Of a stretch of DNA of 27,464 nt, positions 1 to 8,699 are shown piece by piece. The position numbers and the translations under genes are program-made. Source of the stretch: Welwitschia mirabilis (Eukaryota > Gnetophyta > Gnetopsida > Welwitschiales); NCBI GenBank assembly GCA_051453625.1, contig JBOZIK010000001.1:86844456-86871919 (forward strand). Reading direction: 5' to 3'. The notes beneath the pieces were generated by a model. It was not told where the DNA came from. It worked only from the letters and a program-made list of their open reading frames with translations, and did no database searches. Position 1 is the first letter of the stretch. Each line of letters begins with the position of its first letter.

Positions 1-534
1 TTTATTCCTAAAAAGAATGTACCACTTAAGTCTAAAAAGACTATGTGGGTGAAAGCTAATGATCTTAAAAGTTTATTGATTGAGACAAGTTTCAAAGTTT
101 CAAATAGCATAAGCTGGTATCTTGATAGTGGACATTTAAGGCACATGACAGGAGATAAATCTAGATTCAAACATCTAAGCCACTTTGATAGAGGAGAAGT
201 AACTTTGGAGACAATGGAAGAGCAAAAATAGAAGGGATTGGAATCATTGGTGGAGATAACCTTCTTAGAATTAATGAAGTTTTATATGTAAGTGGTTTGA
301 AGCATAATTCATTTAGCATTAGTCAAATTTATGATAAAGGTTACAAAGTAGTATTTGATAAGTCAAAATGTGAAATTGTACATGGAAAATTAAATGATGT
401 AATTCTTAGAGCTAGCAAAATAGATAATGTATATAGCGTAGATTAATTGATTTCTCCTTGCTATTTCTTGAATGTTCCTCAAGATGAATTATGGCATAAA
501 TGTTTAAGACATGTTATGTATGATTAATTAAAAA
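1..534 (+). pseudogene. copia protease and GAG-pre-integrase domain
   Basis: The segment encodes the aspartic protease that would cleave the Gag-Pol polyprotein. WYLDSG at 115-132 carries the catalytic DSG triplet (124-132) and is followed by RHMTGDKSRF. The usual Cys and Ser between DSG and RHMTGD have changed. A one-base loss near 204-207 shifts the frame; after it the typical block continues with EVLYVSGLKHN and SISQIYDKGYK. A TAA at 444-446 interrupts the domain. LWHKCLRH (489-512) begins the pre-integrase region, whose histidines belong to the integrase zinc site. Another TAA lies near 525. The family assignment is secure; the gene is non-functional. Confidence 0.85.
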
Positions 535-544
535 TTATTATTCA

Positions 545-992
545 AAAAAAATATTGTTAGAGGAATTCTTAAGATAAATATAGAAAAACAAGGTTGTGTA
601 ATGCGTGTCAAAAAGGAAAACAAATTAGAACCTCTCATAAGAGTAAAACTTATGTTTCCACTTCAATACCATTAGAACTTATTCATATGGATTTAGTTTG
701 ACCTACGCAAACTCATAGTCTAGGTGGAAAACATTATTTTCTTACAATGATTGATGACTACTTGAGATATACTTGGATTGCCTTTTTGTCCAACAAATCT
801 AAAGCTTAAAAGCATTGGGTTAAAATTTGCAATAAGATCCAAAATGAAAAGGGTTACACCATATAGAAAATAAGAAGTGATCATGGTGGTGAATTTGAAA
901 ACCATTTTTTTAAAAAGTATTTCATTGAAAATGGTATTATTTTCAACTTCAAACATACAACAACAGAAAAGTATAGCTAAAAGAAAAAAATA
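545..992 (+). pseudogene. copia integrase core, copy 1 (left of gap)
   Basis: This encodes the zinc site and the start of the DDE integrase core. CNACQKG is at 597-617. The first catalytic Asp is in IHMD (690-692). The second Asp is kept in SDHGGEFEN (879-881). At the place of the catalytic Glu the sequence reads AKRKK, so Glu has become Lys. There are several in-frame stops (V*PT near 699, A*KH near 808, I*KI near 864) and an 8-bp deletion before the NGIA motif. It runs straight into the 100-N gap and is repeated at 1093-1540. It may be an assembly duplicate of the next copy from another allele or family member. Confidence 0.8.
545..992 (+). repeat. direct duplication, left copy, ends at 100-N gap
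   Basis: The 448 bases ending at the gap align with 1093-1540, the 448 bases that start right after it. Identity by eye is in the high 80s percent, with compensating indels of 8-9 bases. The boundaries coincide with the gap on both sides, which points to overlapping contig ends or a chimeric join. Confidence 0.85.
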
Positions 993-1092
993 NNNNNNNN
1001 NNNNNNNNNNNNNNNNNNNNNNNNNNNNNNNNNNNNNNNNNNNNNNNNNNNNNNNNNNNNNNNNNNNNNNNNNNNNNNNNNNNNNNNNNNNN
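993..1092. other. assembly gap, exactly 100 N
   Basis: A run of 100 N, the conventional length for a gap of unknown size. It is bordered by the duplicated integrase segment on both sides. Confidence 0.99.
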
Positions 1093-1540
1093 AAAAAAAT
1101 ATTGTTAGAGGAATTCCGAAGATAAATATAGAAAAACAAGGGTTGTGTGATGTGTGTCAAAAAGGATTAGAACTCTTATAAGAGTAAAACTCATGCTTCC
1201 ACTTAAATGCCATTAGAACGTATTCATATGGATGTAATTGGGCCTACTCAAACTCATAGTCTAAGGGGAAAACATTATTTTCTTATAATGGTTGATGACT
1301 ATTCTAAATATACTTGGATTACCTTTTTGTCTAACAAATCTAAAGCTTATAAGCATTGGGTTGAAATTTGGAACAAGATCCAAAATGAAAAGGGTTATAC
1401 CATAAAGAAAATAAGAAGTAATCATGGTGGTGAATTTGAAAACAATTTTTTTGAAAAGTATTACATTGAAAATGGTATTGATCACCAATTTTTAGCTCCA
1501 AAGACACCACAACAGAATGGTATAGCTGAAAGAAAAAATA
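1093..1540 (+). repeat. direct duplication, right copy, starts at 100-N gap
   Basis: Partner of 545-992; see that entry. It begins at the first base after the gap. Confidence 0.85.
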
Positions 1541-1860
1541 AAGTTCTTTAAAAAATGGCTCAAACTATGCTAAACGATAAAGAAGTACCTAAATCTTTTT
1601 GGGCTAAAGCTGTTAGTACAACATGTTATATTATTAAAAGATTTTATCTCAAACCAGGTACTGATAAAGCATCTTATGAGCTATGGAATGGAAGACAATC
1701 AAATGTGTCATATTTTAAGGTGTTTAGAAGTAAATGTTATGTCCTAAAATATAGGGAACATTTGAGCAAATTTTAATCAAAAGATGATAAAGCCATCTTT
1801 TTAGAATACTCAACAAGAGGCAGAGCCTACTTTGTGTTCAACAAAAGAAGCTAACTGTAG
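1093..1860 (+). pseudogene. copia integrase core and C-terminal domain, copy 2
   Basis: CDVCQKG (1146-1166) marks the zinc site. The core is open for 114 codons (1207-1551). The first catalytic Asp is in IHMD (1231-1233) and the catalytic Glu in NGIAERKN (1528-1530). The middle residue of the DDE triad is changed: SNHGGEFEN has Asn (1420-1422) instead of Asp, so it should be catalytically dead. A TAA follows at 1549-1551. The frame resumes with MAQTMLND, PKSFWAKAV and YELWNGRQ, which is the copia integrase C-terminal block, up to a TAA at 1774-1776. After that come the IFLEYS and YFVFNKRS words. The reading frame is clear but interrupted at least twice. Confidence 0.85.
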
Positions 1861-2721
1861 AAAAGTTAATAAATGTGAAAATTGATGAGATTGATCCAAA
1901 AGTAAGTAACTCAGATGAAGAAGAAATCATAAACCCAAGTATTCCCACTAAAAATGAAGGTATTACCATAACAAATGAAGCTCAAGTAAAAGAAGGAACA
2001 CCAAAAAAGCCTAAGCTTCTAAAAGATCATCCGTTAGAATTTATTATTTGATAAGTTAATTCAAGAATAAAAATAAGAGGTTCAATGAAAAATTTGTGTG
2101 CCCATGTCTGCTATGTTTTAAAAATAGAACCCAAGAACTTTCAAGAAGCAGAAAATCATGAAGAGTGGATGTTAGCAATGCAAGATGAGCTATAACAGTT
2201 CGAGAGAAACAATGTTTGGAAACTAGTAGAAAGACCAGAAGATAAGAATGTCATTAGTATAAAATGGATCTTTAAGAACAAATGTAATGAAGAAAATAAT
2301 GTTATCAAAAACAAATCAAGACTTTTATATTAAGGATTCAACCAAATTAAAGAATTGATGTAGAAGATACTTTTGCTCCTGTTGCAAGATTAGATAGCAT
2401 TAGAATATTTTTATCTTTTTCAAATGTAAAAAGTACTTGTTTGAATGTATCATTAAATGAAAAAGTCTATGTTGAAAAACCTAAAGATTTTATTGATCCC
2501 TATAGATCTAATCATGTATACAGACTCAAAAAAACTCTATATGAATTAAAACAAGCACTAAAAGCATGGTATGAAAAGTTAGCTACCTTTTTGAACAAGA
2601 GTCGATATGATCGTGGAATGGTAGATAAAACTTTATTTGTGAAGAATTTGAAAGATGATATTATTATTATACAAATTTATGTGGATGATTTTGCTTTTGG
2701 TGCCTTAAATGGAAATTTGTC
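1861..2721 (+). pseudogene. copia reverse transcriptase, truncated by gap
   Basis: RNA-dependent DNA polymerase of the element. After an acidic linker with EEEI and PTKNEG words, the RT begins around 2120 with EAENHEEWMLAMQDEL, then NNVWKLVERPEDKNV and WIFKNK. A disrupted stretch around 2300-2360 (Y*GF, lost bases) is followed by DTFAPVARLDSIR and, in open frame from 2441, VYVEKPKDFIDP and HVYRLKKTLYELKQA. The catalytic YVDD motif is intact at 2678-2689. The sequence enters a 673-N gap right after the DFAFGALNGNL block. The stretch from about 2380 to the gap is uninterrupted, so this is one of the better preserved pieces of pol. Any reading frame shown across the N run is meaningless. Confidence 0.88.
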
Positions 2722-3394
2722 NNNNNNNNNNNNNNNNNNNNNNNNNNNNNNNNNNNNNNNNNNNNNNNNNNNNNNNNNNNNNNNNNNNNNNNNNNNNNNN
2801 NNNNNNNNNNNNNNNNNNNNNNNNNNNNNNNNNNNNNNNNNNNNNNNNNNNNNNNNNNNNNNNNNNNNNNNNNNNNNNNNNNNNNNNNNNNNNNNNNNNN
2901 NNNNNNNNNNNNNNNNNNNNNNNNNNNNNNNNNNNNNNNNNNNNNNNNNNNNNNNNNNNNNNNNNNNNNNNNNNNNNNNNNNNNNNNNNNNNNNNNNNNN
3001 NNNNNNNNNNNNNNNNNNNNNNNNNNNNNNNNNNNNNNNNNNNNNNNNNNNNNNNNNNNNNNNNNNNNNNNNNNNNNNNNNNNNNNNNNNNNNNNNNNNN
3101 NNNNNNNNNNNNNNNNNNNNNNNNNNNNNNNNNNNNNNNNNNNNNNNNNNNNNNNNNNNNNNNNNNNNNNNNNNNNNNNNNNNNNNNNNNNNNNNNNNNN
3201 NNNNNNNNNNNNNNNNNNNNNNNNNNNNNNNNNNNNNNNNNNNNNNNNNNNNNNNNNNNNNNNNNNNNNNNNNNNNNNNNNNNNNNNNNNNNNNNNNNNN
3301 NNNNNNNNNNNNNNNNNNNNNNNNNNNNNNNNNNNNNNNNNNNNNNNNNNNNNNNNNNNNNNNNNNNNNNNNNNNNNNNNNNNNNNNNNNNNNN
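2722..3394. other. assembly gap, 673 N
   Basis: Run of N covering the end of RT and most of the RNase H of the copia element. The non-round length suggests an estimated gap size. Confidence 0.99.
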
Positions 3395-3630
3395 TTGTGA
3401 TAATATTAGTGCTATTAATATTTCTAAAAATCTAGTTTAGCATTCAAGAATGAATCATATTTAACTTAAACACCATTTTCTTCATAATCAAGTCGAAAAA
3501 GGTCATATATCTATGAATTTTATTTCTACAGATCAAAAATTAGCAGATATCTTTACTAAACCTCTGGATTTTGATACTTTTATTCATCTTAGATATGAAC
3601 TGGGGCTTCTTTCTCTGTCCTATCATTAAG
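3395..3630 (+). pseudogene. copia RNase H, C-terminal end of pol
   Basis: The sequence opens in CDNISAINISKN, the conserved Asp-containing strand of copia RNase H, and then has a TAG at the place of Gln (V*HSR). It continues with HHFLHNQVEKG and ends with LADIFTKPLDFDTF (about 3540-3580) and LRYELGL, the usual end of copia polyproteins. A second stop (I*LKHH) interrupts the middle. The terminal stop TAA is near 3628. The N-terminal half lies in the gap. Confidence 0.87.
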
Positions 3631-3701
3631 TGCATGACAGTCAACCAAACATAATATTCGGTTGATCGGTAAAGGTCAGTGGACCGGTTTAATACTTGAT
3701 C

Positions 3702-3863
3702 NNNNNNNNNNNNNNNNNNNNNNNNNNNNNNNNNNNNNNNNNNNNNNNNNNNNNNNNNNNNNNNNNNNNNNNNNNNNNNNNNNNNNNNNNNNNNNNNNNN
3801 NNNNNNNNNNNNNNNNNNNNNNNNNNNNNNNNNNNNNNNNNNNNNNNNNNNNNNNNNNNNNNN
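3702..3863. other. assembly gap, 162 N
   Basis: Run of N in the copia 3' internal region. Confidence 0.99.
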
Positions 3864-4561
3864 TAATAAGCAATGTAGTTATTTTATATTACTCAATTCT
3901 TGCATTATTTTGGTATTTTTGAGTGTGATATATTTGGAAAAGAATTAAAATTATTATCTCAATTGAAAATAAGTTACAAATTTTTTAATAAAAATCAAAT
4001 TATTAAGTGTTTTTTAATCATATTTTGCATTATCATTTGGTATTGTATTGTGTTCTCAGAGAGTATCATTCAACTGTGTAATTCATAAGTGTTTCTGATC
4101 ATTATTTTTAGTAAAATTGTGTTTTCTTAAAGTTGTGCATATTAAAAACTTATCTCATTCAAAAGCACAAAATTTTTGTCTATTCAAAATACCTAAATGT
4201 GTTTCACAATTTTGGCTTCATTGTTTATCTTTTGGCACCAACATAGGGGAAAAGAATATGATTGATATTTATGGCCATTTATCTAAATTTTATATTTATT
4301 TGTCATTGATGTCAAAGGGGAAGAGATAATGGTAGTGTGCTTTCAAAAGTTTTTATTAAGATATTGAGATATTAAACTTTTAGATGTTTATGTTTTTTAG
4401 TCAAAGGAAGAGAAATGGTTGTATTTTACTCTTTGCTTGAATGTATATTTGCCTTAATCTAAGGGGGAGTTTTGAATTTTAAATGTATGCTTAAAAGTGT
4501 TTTGTGAATTAGCTTAAATTATTTAAATTTTTTAAATCACTTAATTGTTTGCCATCAATGT

Positions 4562-4574
4562 CAAATAGGAAGAT
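4562..4574 (+). promoter_or_regulatory. putative polypurine tract next to 3' LTR
   Basis: CAAATAGGAAGAT immediately precedes the TGTTATATTATAT start of the LTR. The same arrangement is found on the minus strand at 25838-25859 (GTTAAAGGAGGATAG then TGTTAAATTATTA). This agreement between two copies supports the boundary. Confidence 0.6.
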
Positions 4575-4628
4575 TGTTATATTATATTTGCCAATTGATG
4601 TCAAACTAATTTTTCTTGTGTAGTGCAA

Positions 4629-4650
4629 NNNNNNNNNNNNNNNNNNNNNN
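4629..4650. other. assembly gap, 22 N
   Basis: Short run of N inside the LTR. Confidence 0.99.
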
Positions 4651-4750
4651 CCAGGTGAAAGAATTGGATCAAAATGCACTAGAAAAACTACTTAGTTATA
4701 TTGACCTCCAATGGGGGTCGACCGGATACTAAAGGAGTCGACCGCACCTA

Positions 4751-4975
4751 AAGTAGTCGCAAAGAAATGAACTAAACCCAAAAGGGTTAACCGAATTCTT
4801 AAGGGATCAACCGATCTATGATCTCAAAAACTAGTATCACTGAATCAAATGGAAAGGGATCCACTGGATTTTCATGGGGTCGATCAAACCTAAGAAGCTG
4901 ACAATCCATAGTTCTAGATCGAGAGGTAAGGGGTCGACAAGACCCAGGATGATGTCAACCAAGTTCTCATGAGGT
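4751..4975 (+). repeat. direct duplication, left copy, ends at 100-N gap
   Basis: These 225 bases match 5076-5300 without indels. I count 11 substitutions by eye, about 95% identity. The left copy ends at the last base before the gap and the right copy starts at the first base after it. Unmerged haplotypes or repeat copies are the likely cause. Confidence 0.92.
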
Positions 4976-5075
4976 NNNNNNNNNNNNNNNNNNNNNNNNN
5001 NNNNNNNNNNNNNNNNNNNNNNNNNNNNNNNNNNNNNNNNNNNNNNNNNNNNNNNNNNNNNNNNNNNNNNNNNNN
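4976..5075. other. assembly gap, exactly 100 N
   Basis: Conventional unknown-size gap, flanked by the two 225-bp copies. Confidence 0.99.
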
Positions 5076-5300
5076 AAGTAGTCGCAAAGAAATGAACTGA
5101 ACCCAAAAGGGTTAACTGAATTCTTAAGGGATCAATCGATCTATGATCTTAAAAACTAGTATCCCTGAATCAAATGGAAAGGGATCCACTAGATTTTCAT
5201 GGGGTCGATCGAACCTAAGAAGCTAACAATCCATAGTTCTAGATCGAGAGGTAAGGGGTCGACTGGACCCAGGATGATTTCAACCAAGTTCTCATGAGGT
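5076..5300 (+). repeat. direct duplication, right copy, starts at 100-N gap
   Basis: Partner of 4751-4975, same length, about 95% identical. Confidence 0.92.
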
Positions 5301-5454
5301 CAGCTGGATTTTTATGGGGTTGACAGGATAGTTTGGAAAAGCAAAAGTTGTAAACATTATGTATCTATTACCTAGCCATTACCTAGCCATTTTCTAGCTA
5401 TTTATAGCCATTGGAGGCGTAATTCAATTGTAATAAATCCTAGTAACCCTCCAT

Positions 5455-5462
5455 TATAAATA
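5455..5462 (+). promoter_or_regulatory. TATA box of the copia LTR promoter
   Basis: TATAAATA, followed by G, lies in the middle of the LTR, where U3 meets R in LTR elements. The minus-strand LTR has a matching TTTATAT at 25027-25033 in an alignable context (CCTCCATTATAAATAGC against CTTCCACTTTATATTGC). Transcription would start about 25-35 bases downstream; this is inferred from the general distance rule. Confidence 0.6.
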
Positions 5463-6122
5463 GCTAAATAATAGATGACCTAGAGATATTTTGATACTAT
5501 TCTAAATCAATATATTCATTGTGGATCTAAACGTTCAAGCTGTGTTATCATTGGCACATCATTGTATAGCTTTATATCTAATTGAGAAGATCTATCCTTG
5601 GCAAAAGAAACTACACTCAAAATCATATATAAGGGGTTCATCATTGTATTCTATTACAGAAGAGCTCCATTCATTGTACTGATATTGAATGTGTGATATC
5701 TGAGCTACCAACGTTGCATTACATAACATCTATGGATTTCAGAGGTTGAGACTTATCCTGCAAAAGTCCAATGTTAAGGTTAAGACTTAGCCTATAAAAG
5801 TCCACTTGTAAGGGTTACAGGTAAACCTGGAAAAACATGTGGAGTAACAGATATCCAAGATCAAGCTTGGAAGAAGCTAATCGTCAAGAGTGGAGTAGGG
5901 AGTTCCCGAACCACTATAAATCTTGAATGCATTTAAATTAGTAGTTTATGATTTTATTTCTTTTGATTCTTTACATTTAGTTTTTTATTTCTTGAATGCA
6001 CATTCTTGATTTTGTTATTTTTATGTGCAGACAGTGATTAGATAACTTTAAGTTATTTTTGAGCTCAAGTTTTTGAAAGAACCTATTCACCCTCCCCCTC
6101 TCTAGGGTTCTTAATCCTATTA

Positions 6123-7850
6123 CTATTCACAACCTATATTAGGTAATAACCCTTTTAATTTTTTAGTCTTTAATTCTATTCTTAAAAACACTAAAGAATT
6201 TTCTACTAAATCATTTTATTCTTTCAAGTTAGTAATCCTTGAAGAATTTGTTAAAGCTCTCAAGAGGTCAATTCAAATATTAAGAACTACTTATGAGATG
6301 TTATTTATACACTATTTAGTCTTATTTAACTCAAGGATAAATTAGGTTCTCAGTTTTCATCTTATATGATGGATGTATTTCCTCTTGAAATGAGTTTAAA
6401 TCAATATTTTTAGATCAATATGATGGATGATATCATTCTTAATATTTGTTAGATGCTTTATTAGCTTTTAGGTATAATCCTAAAGAGTATGTTAAATTCA
6501 CAATAATAAATTTCTATACTTCTCAATCTATATGATCCCACTCTTAAATCTATCAATCAATATTTGCAAACCATTTATTTAAGTTCTTTTATTATTAAAC
6601 TTTCTTATTAAGTAAGAAACGATAACGCAGTTGTATCTTTCATCTTAGTAATAAAATTTTCTTCTTGGACCTATATTTAGATCTACTCTTTTAAGTCCCT
6701 GTTGACTCTTTCTTCAACTTTATAAGAATATAACCTTGATACTAAAAAAGATCCAAAGGTTATAGTTGTAATTTCTTCTAGATTCTCTTTAATTAATACT
6801 TTCACCTTAGATTTATTTCCATTTCTTAAGAACATTTTAAATCAATCATAATAATGCACTCTGAGTTTTAAAGGGAAAGAAATATATAGTATCAAAACTA
6901 GTGAAAGGCTTATTTTAAAAGATGTACATCTTAATTCTCAAATATTCATTTTAAAGAATGATCTACAAAAGAATAATTCGATGATGAAATAAAATCTGGA
7001 TGTCTTGAACTTGCATATGATTTGGATTATCATTCAAATAATTATTCATCACATAATACATGTTTAGGTCCATTTCCCTTAAATCATTATCAATTACATA
7101 CTTCAATATTAAAAGTGATTCAGGTTCATAATTAGAAGATCAAGGAAATTTATATCAAAAATTAATGGGTAAATCACAAGCAAAGTATAGTGCAAACAAC
7201 TATAAGGTAATTTATTCTATACCATCCAAAATCATTACACCATCTAATATTCCCAAGATACATTATAAACATAGTAAAACTACAATATTTGAAGTAGCAG
7301 AAAAATCCCAAGAGAAAAATAAAAATGACTAAACATCTTAAAAAAGCTTAAAGAATGGTCCAAATATGGAATCTATTAGGATGTTAATAAATTTGTCAAA
7401 GAAATAAATCCCTAAGGCATCTTCATCATACATTCTTAATGAAGGATCAAAATATGATATAAAAGAACATTTGAAAAGAATAAGACCACTTTTAGTCTCT
7501 ATCAATTACTAAATATGATTAGATAGAATAAAAACCTTCTTAGGCTCTTCATTCATGAATCGCATATGAATTAGATTGAGAATATTAACTACTATTGTTC
7601 TACTCCTCATTTTACATAAGAAAATAGTATATCTAATTAAATAACCTGTTGCTCATAACTTTGTTATTTGGCTCCCTTATAACCAAGAATTAAATCAGAT
7701 TTTGATTTATAATTAGTTATTTATAAAACATCATATAATATTTAACAATGTTAATTTAGTAAGTCTATTAGTTCATCTAATTGTATGTCTTTTATTTTTA
7801 AGATTGTTATCAAATTTGATTTTATTCAATATTCTCTCTCTTCCAAGAAT
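6123..7850 (+). other. expected gag/protease part of the Tat-like element, not readable
   Basis: AT-rich sequence with dense stops in all frames. By position it should hold gag and protease of the element whose RNase H begins at 7851. I could not identify a gag fold, a zinc knuckle or a protease DSG/DTG motif. Short plus-strand stretches read as protein-like (for example KALKRSIQILR near 6260), but none can be assigned. Confidence 0.4.
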
Positions 7851-8205
7851 TAAACATTGTATTTTGATGGTGCCTGATCGAGACATGAAGCTATTTTAGG
7901 AATTTATTTNNNNNNNNNNTAAGTCTTATAATTGAGTTTGTCATTTTAATTTTATTATTACTAATAACATAGCAGAACATGAAGCCTTATGTTTAGGTCT
8001 CGAATTCCTATCTAAGAGAAGAATTAAGTTTCTTTAAATTTATAATGACTTAAAGTTATTATCGAATAATTAAATGGATATATTTAATTAATAATAAATT
8101 ACTTAAGGCATATTACTATTTTATTCATCATCTTTTGAATAGATTTTCAATTTTATCTTTATATTAGTCCTATAAGATAAAAATAAAAAGTCTCATAACC
8201 TAGCT
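7851..8205 (+). pseudogene. second (archaeal-type) RNase H of a Tat-like element
   Basis: TLYFDGA at 7854-7874 is the opening strand with the first catalytic Asp. A 10-N gap (7910-7919) lies in the following loop. TNNIAEHEAL (7960-7989) contains the conserved Glu, LGLEFLSKR follows, and NDLKLL stands where most relatives have a GDS-type motif. After a frameshift comes AYYYFIHHLLNRFS, and the tail DKNKKSHNLA (8176-8205) corresponds to the N-x-x-AD-x-LA end, with the Ala-Asp replaced. In plants this domain is typical of Tat gypsy elements. It usually lies between RNase H and integrase; here it precedes RT. Stops and a frameshift make it non-functional. Confidence 0.75.
7910..7919. other. assembly gap, 10 N
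   Basis: Ten N inside the second RNase H. The spacing between the flanking motifs is close to normal for the domain, so little sequence is probably missing. Unlike the 100-N gaps, no duplication borders it. Confidence 0.97.
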
Positions 8206-8699
8206 TAATTGGAATTAATGATTATCATAAAGGGGTCAAACTTATTCTTTGATATGGTTGTAAAAGTAATTTTTTAGCCATTTCTTCTAGATAAAATTCT
8301 TCATTTTTAGGTTTTTAATTAATAAGACTAGACTAGAGATTTTTTGAATAATAAAGCCATTTGTAGGTTAGAAAACTAAAGATTTAAACAGTGATAACTT
8401 TGATTCTTCGACATATCATCTTGAATCTTTAACTTCTAATCTAATTCCAAAATTGTTTTAGATTTAAGATACTAATTTTCATAAGACTCATTTAAAAGAG
8501 CTATCTTAGTACAAAATTAGACATATTATGATATCATTAAAGTGAACTTATCCAATAATCAAAAGAATATGAAGGAGATTGTTATTAATGCTTTGTTATC
8601 TTTACCACCATGTTATCATTTAATGGAGCTCTAACAAGGATATGTATATGTATTCCTATAATTATATAAAGATCTTTAAAATTCTAATTCTAAGACTAT
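8206..8699 (+). other. linker between second RNase H and RT, no domain recognised
   Basis: About 500 bases of AT-rich sequence with broken plus-strand frames. Fragments such as IVINALLSLPPCYH (about 8580-8622) look like former coding sequence, but I cannot assign them. It separates the second RNase H from the RT of the same strand. Confidence 0.35.

Larger units (their letters stand above)
3631..4574 (+). other. copia 3' internal region between pol and LTR, with purine tracts
   Basis: No coding function is recognisable. Words related to the LTR repeats (GGTTGATCGGT, GGACCGGTTT) lie at 3659-3691, before a 162-N gap. Purine tracts preceded by GATGTCAAA-type words occur at 4307-4325 (CAAAGGGGGAAGAGA) and just before the LTR at 4556-4574 (GTCAAATAGGAAGA). 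A further tract, AAGGGGGAG, is at 4461-4469. The last one directly abuts the LTR start and is the best candidate for the plus-strand primer. Short open frames here (3900-4088, 4117-4329) resemble no protein I know and are probably chance, or env-like remnants beyond recognition. Confidence 0.6.
4700..5340 (+). repeat. degenerate GTCGACC-word array inside the LTR
   Basis: Words of the form GG(G)GTCGACC(G) or decayed versions recur every few tens of bases: GGTCGACCGGAT, AGTCGACCGCACC, GGTTAACCGAATTC, GATCAACCGATCT, GGGGTCGATC, GGGGTCGACAAGACCC, GATGTCAACCAAG, GGTCAGCTGG, GGGGTTGACAGG. Spacing is irregular, so it is not a strict tandem repeat. The related minus-strand LTR carries the same kind of array at 25130-25700. 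Part of the array is doubled by the gap artefact at 4976-5075. Confidence 0.7.
1..6122 (+). mobile_element. Ty1/copia retrotransposon, SIRE/Maximus-like, 3' part (pol and 3' LTR)
   Basis: The domains run protease, integrase, RT, RNase H and then LTR, which is the copia order. The 5' LTR and gag lie outside the window. Purine tracts repeatedly preceded by a GATGTCAAA word and the GTCGACC-rich LTR suggest the SIRE/Maximus group; the clade is inferred by eye, not from a tree. The coding part is broken by stops, frameshifts and three N gaps, so it is a dead copy. The left part (to 992) and the right part (from 1093) may come from different copies, because the integrase sequence at the gap is duplicated with divergence. 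Confidence 0.85.
4575..6122 (+). mobile_element. 3' LTR of the left copia element
   Basis: It starts with TGTTATATTATATTTGCC after a purine tract. It aligns in order with the minus-strand LTR at 24436-25838: the start, the GTCGACC-word zone (4700-5340), the TATA region, the GGTT(A/G)AGACT zone (about 5775-5823), the segment around GAAGCTAATCGTCAAGAGTGG (5870-5904, matching 24634-24666 reversed), and the end near CACCCTCCCCCTCTCTAGGG (6089-6108). The right end is placed at about 6122, where similarity to the other LTR fades; uncertainty is about 10 bases. Its length is inflated by 122 N and by a 225-bp duplication at a gap. The target site duplication cannot be checked because the 5' end is outside the window. 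Confidence 0.8.

Noticed and set aside
720-1160. 146-codon minus-strand frame
   Set aside because: Shadow of the plus-strand integrase, bridged by the 100-N gap.
1261-1488. 75-codon minus-strand frame
   Set aside because: Antisense to the integrase core; its words mirror the sense codons.
2441-3440. Long open frames running through the N run
   Set aside because: Most of their length is unknown sequence. Only the RT part before 2722 and the RNase H part after 3394 are real.
3900-4329. Two short frames as an env-like gene of the left copia element
   Set aside because: No signal peptide, coiled coil or family motif could be identified; the tracts within mark it as a 3' untranslated region.
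4837-5106. 89-codon minus-strand frame in the LTR
   Set aside because: Lies in the GTCGACC-word zone of the LTR and crosses a gap; repeat-derived.
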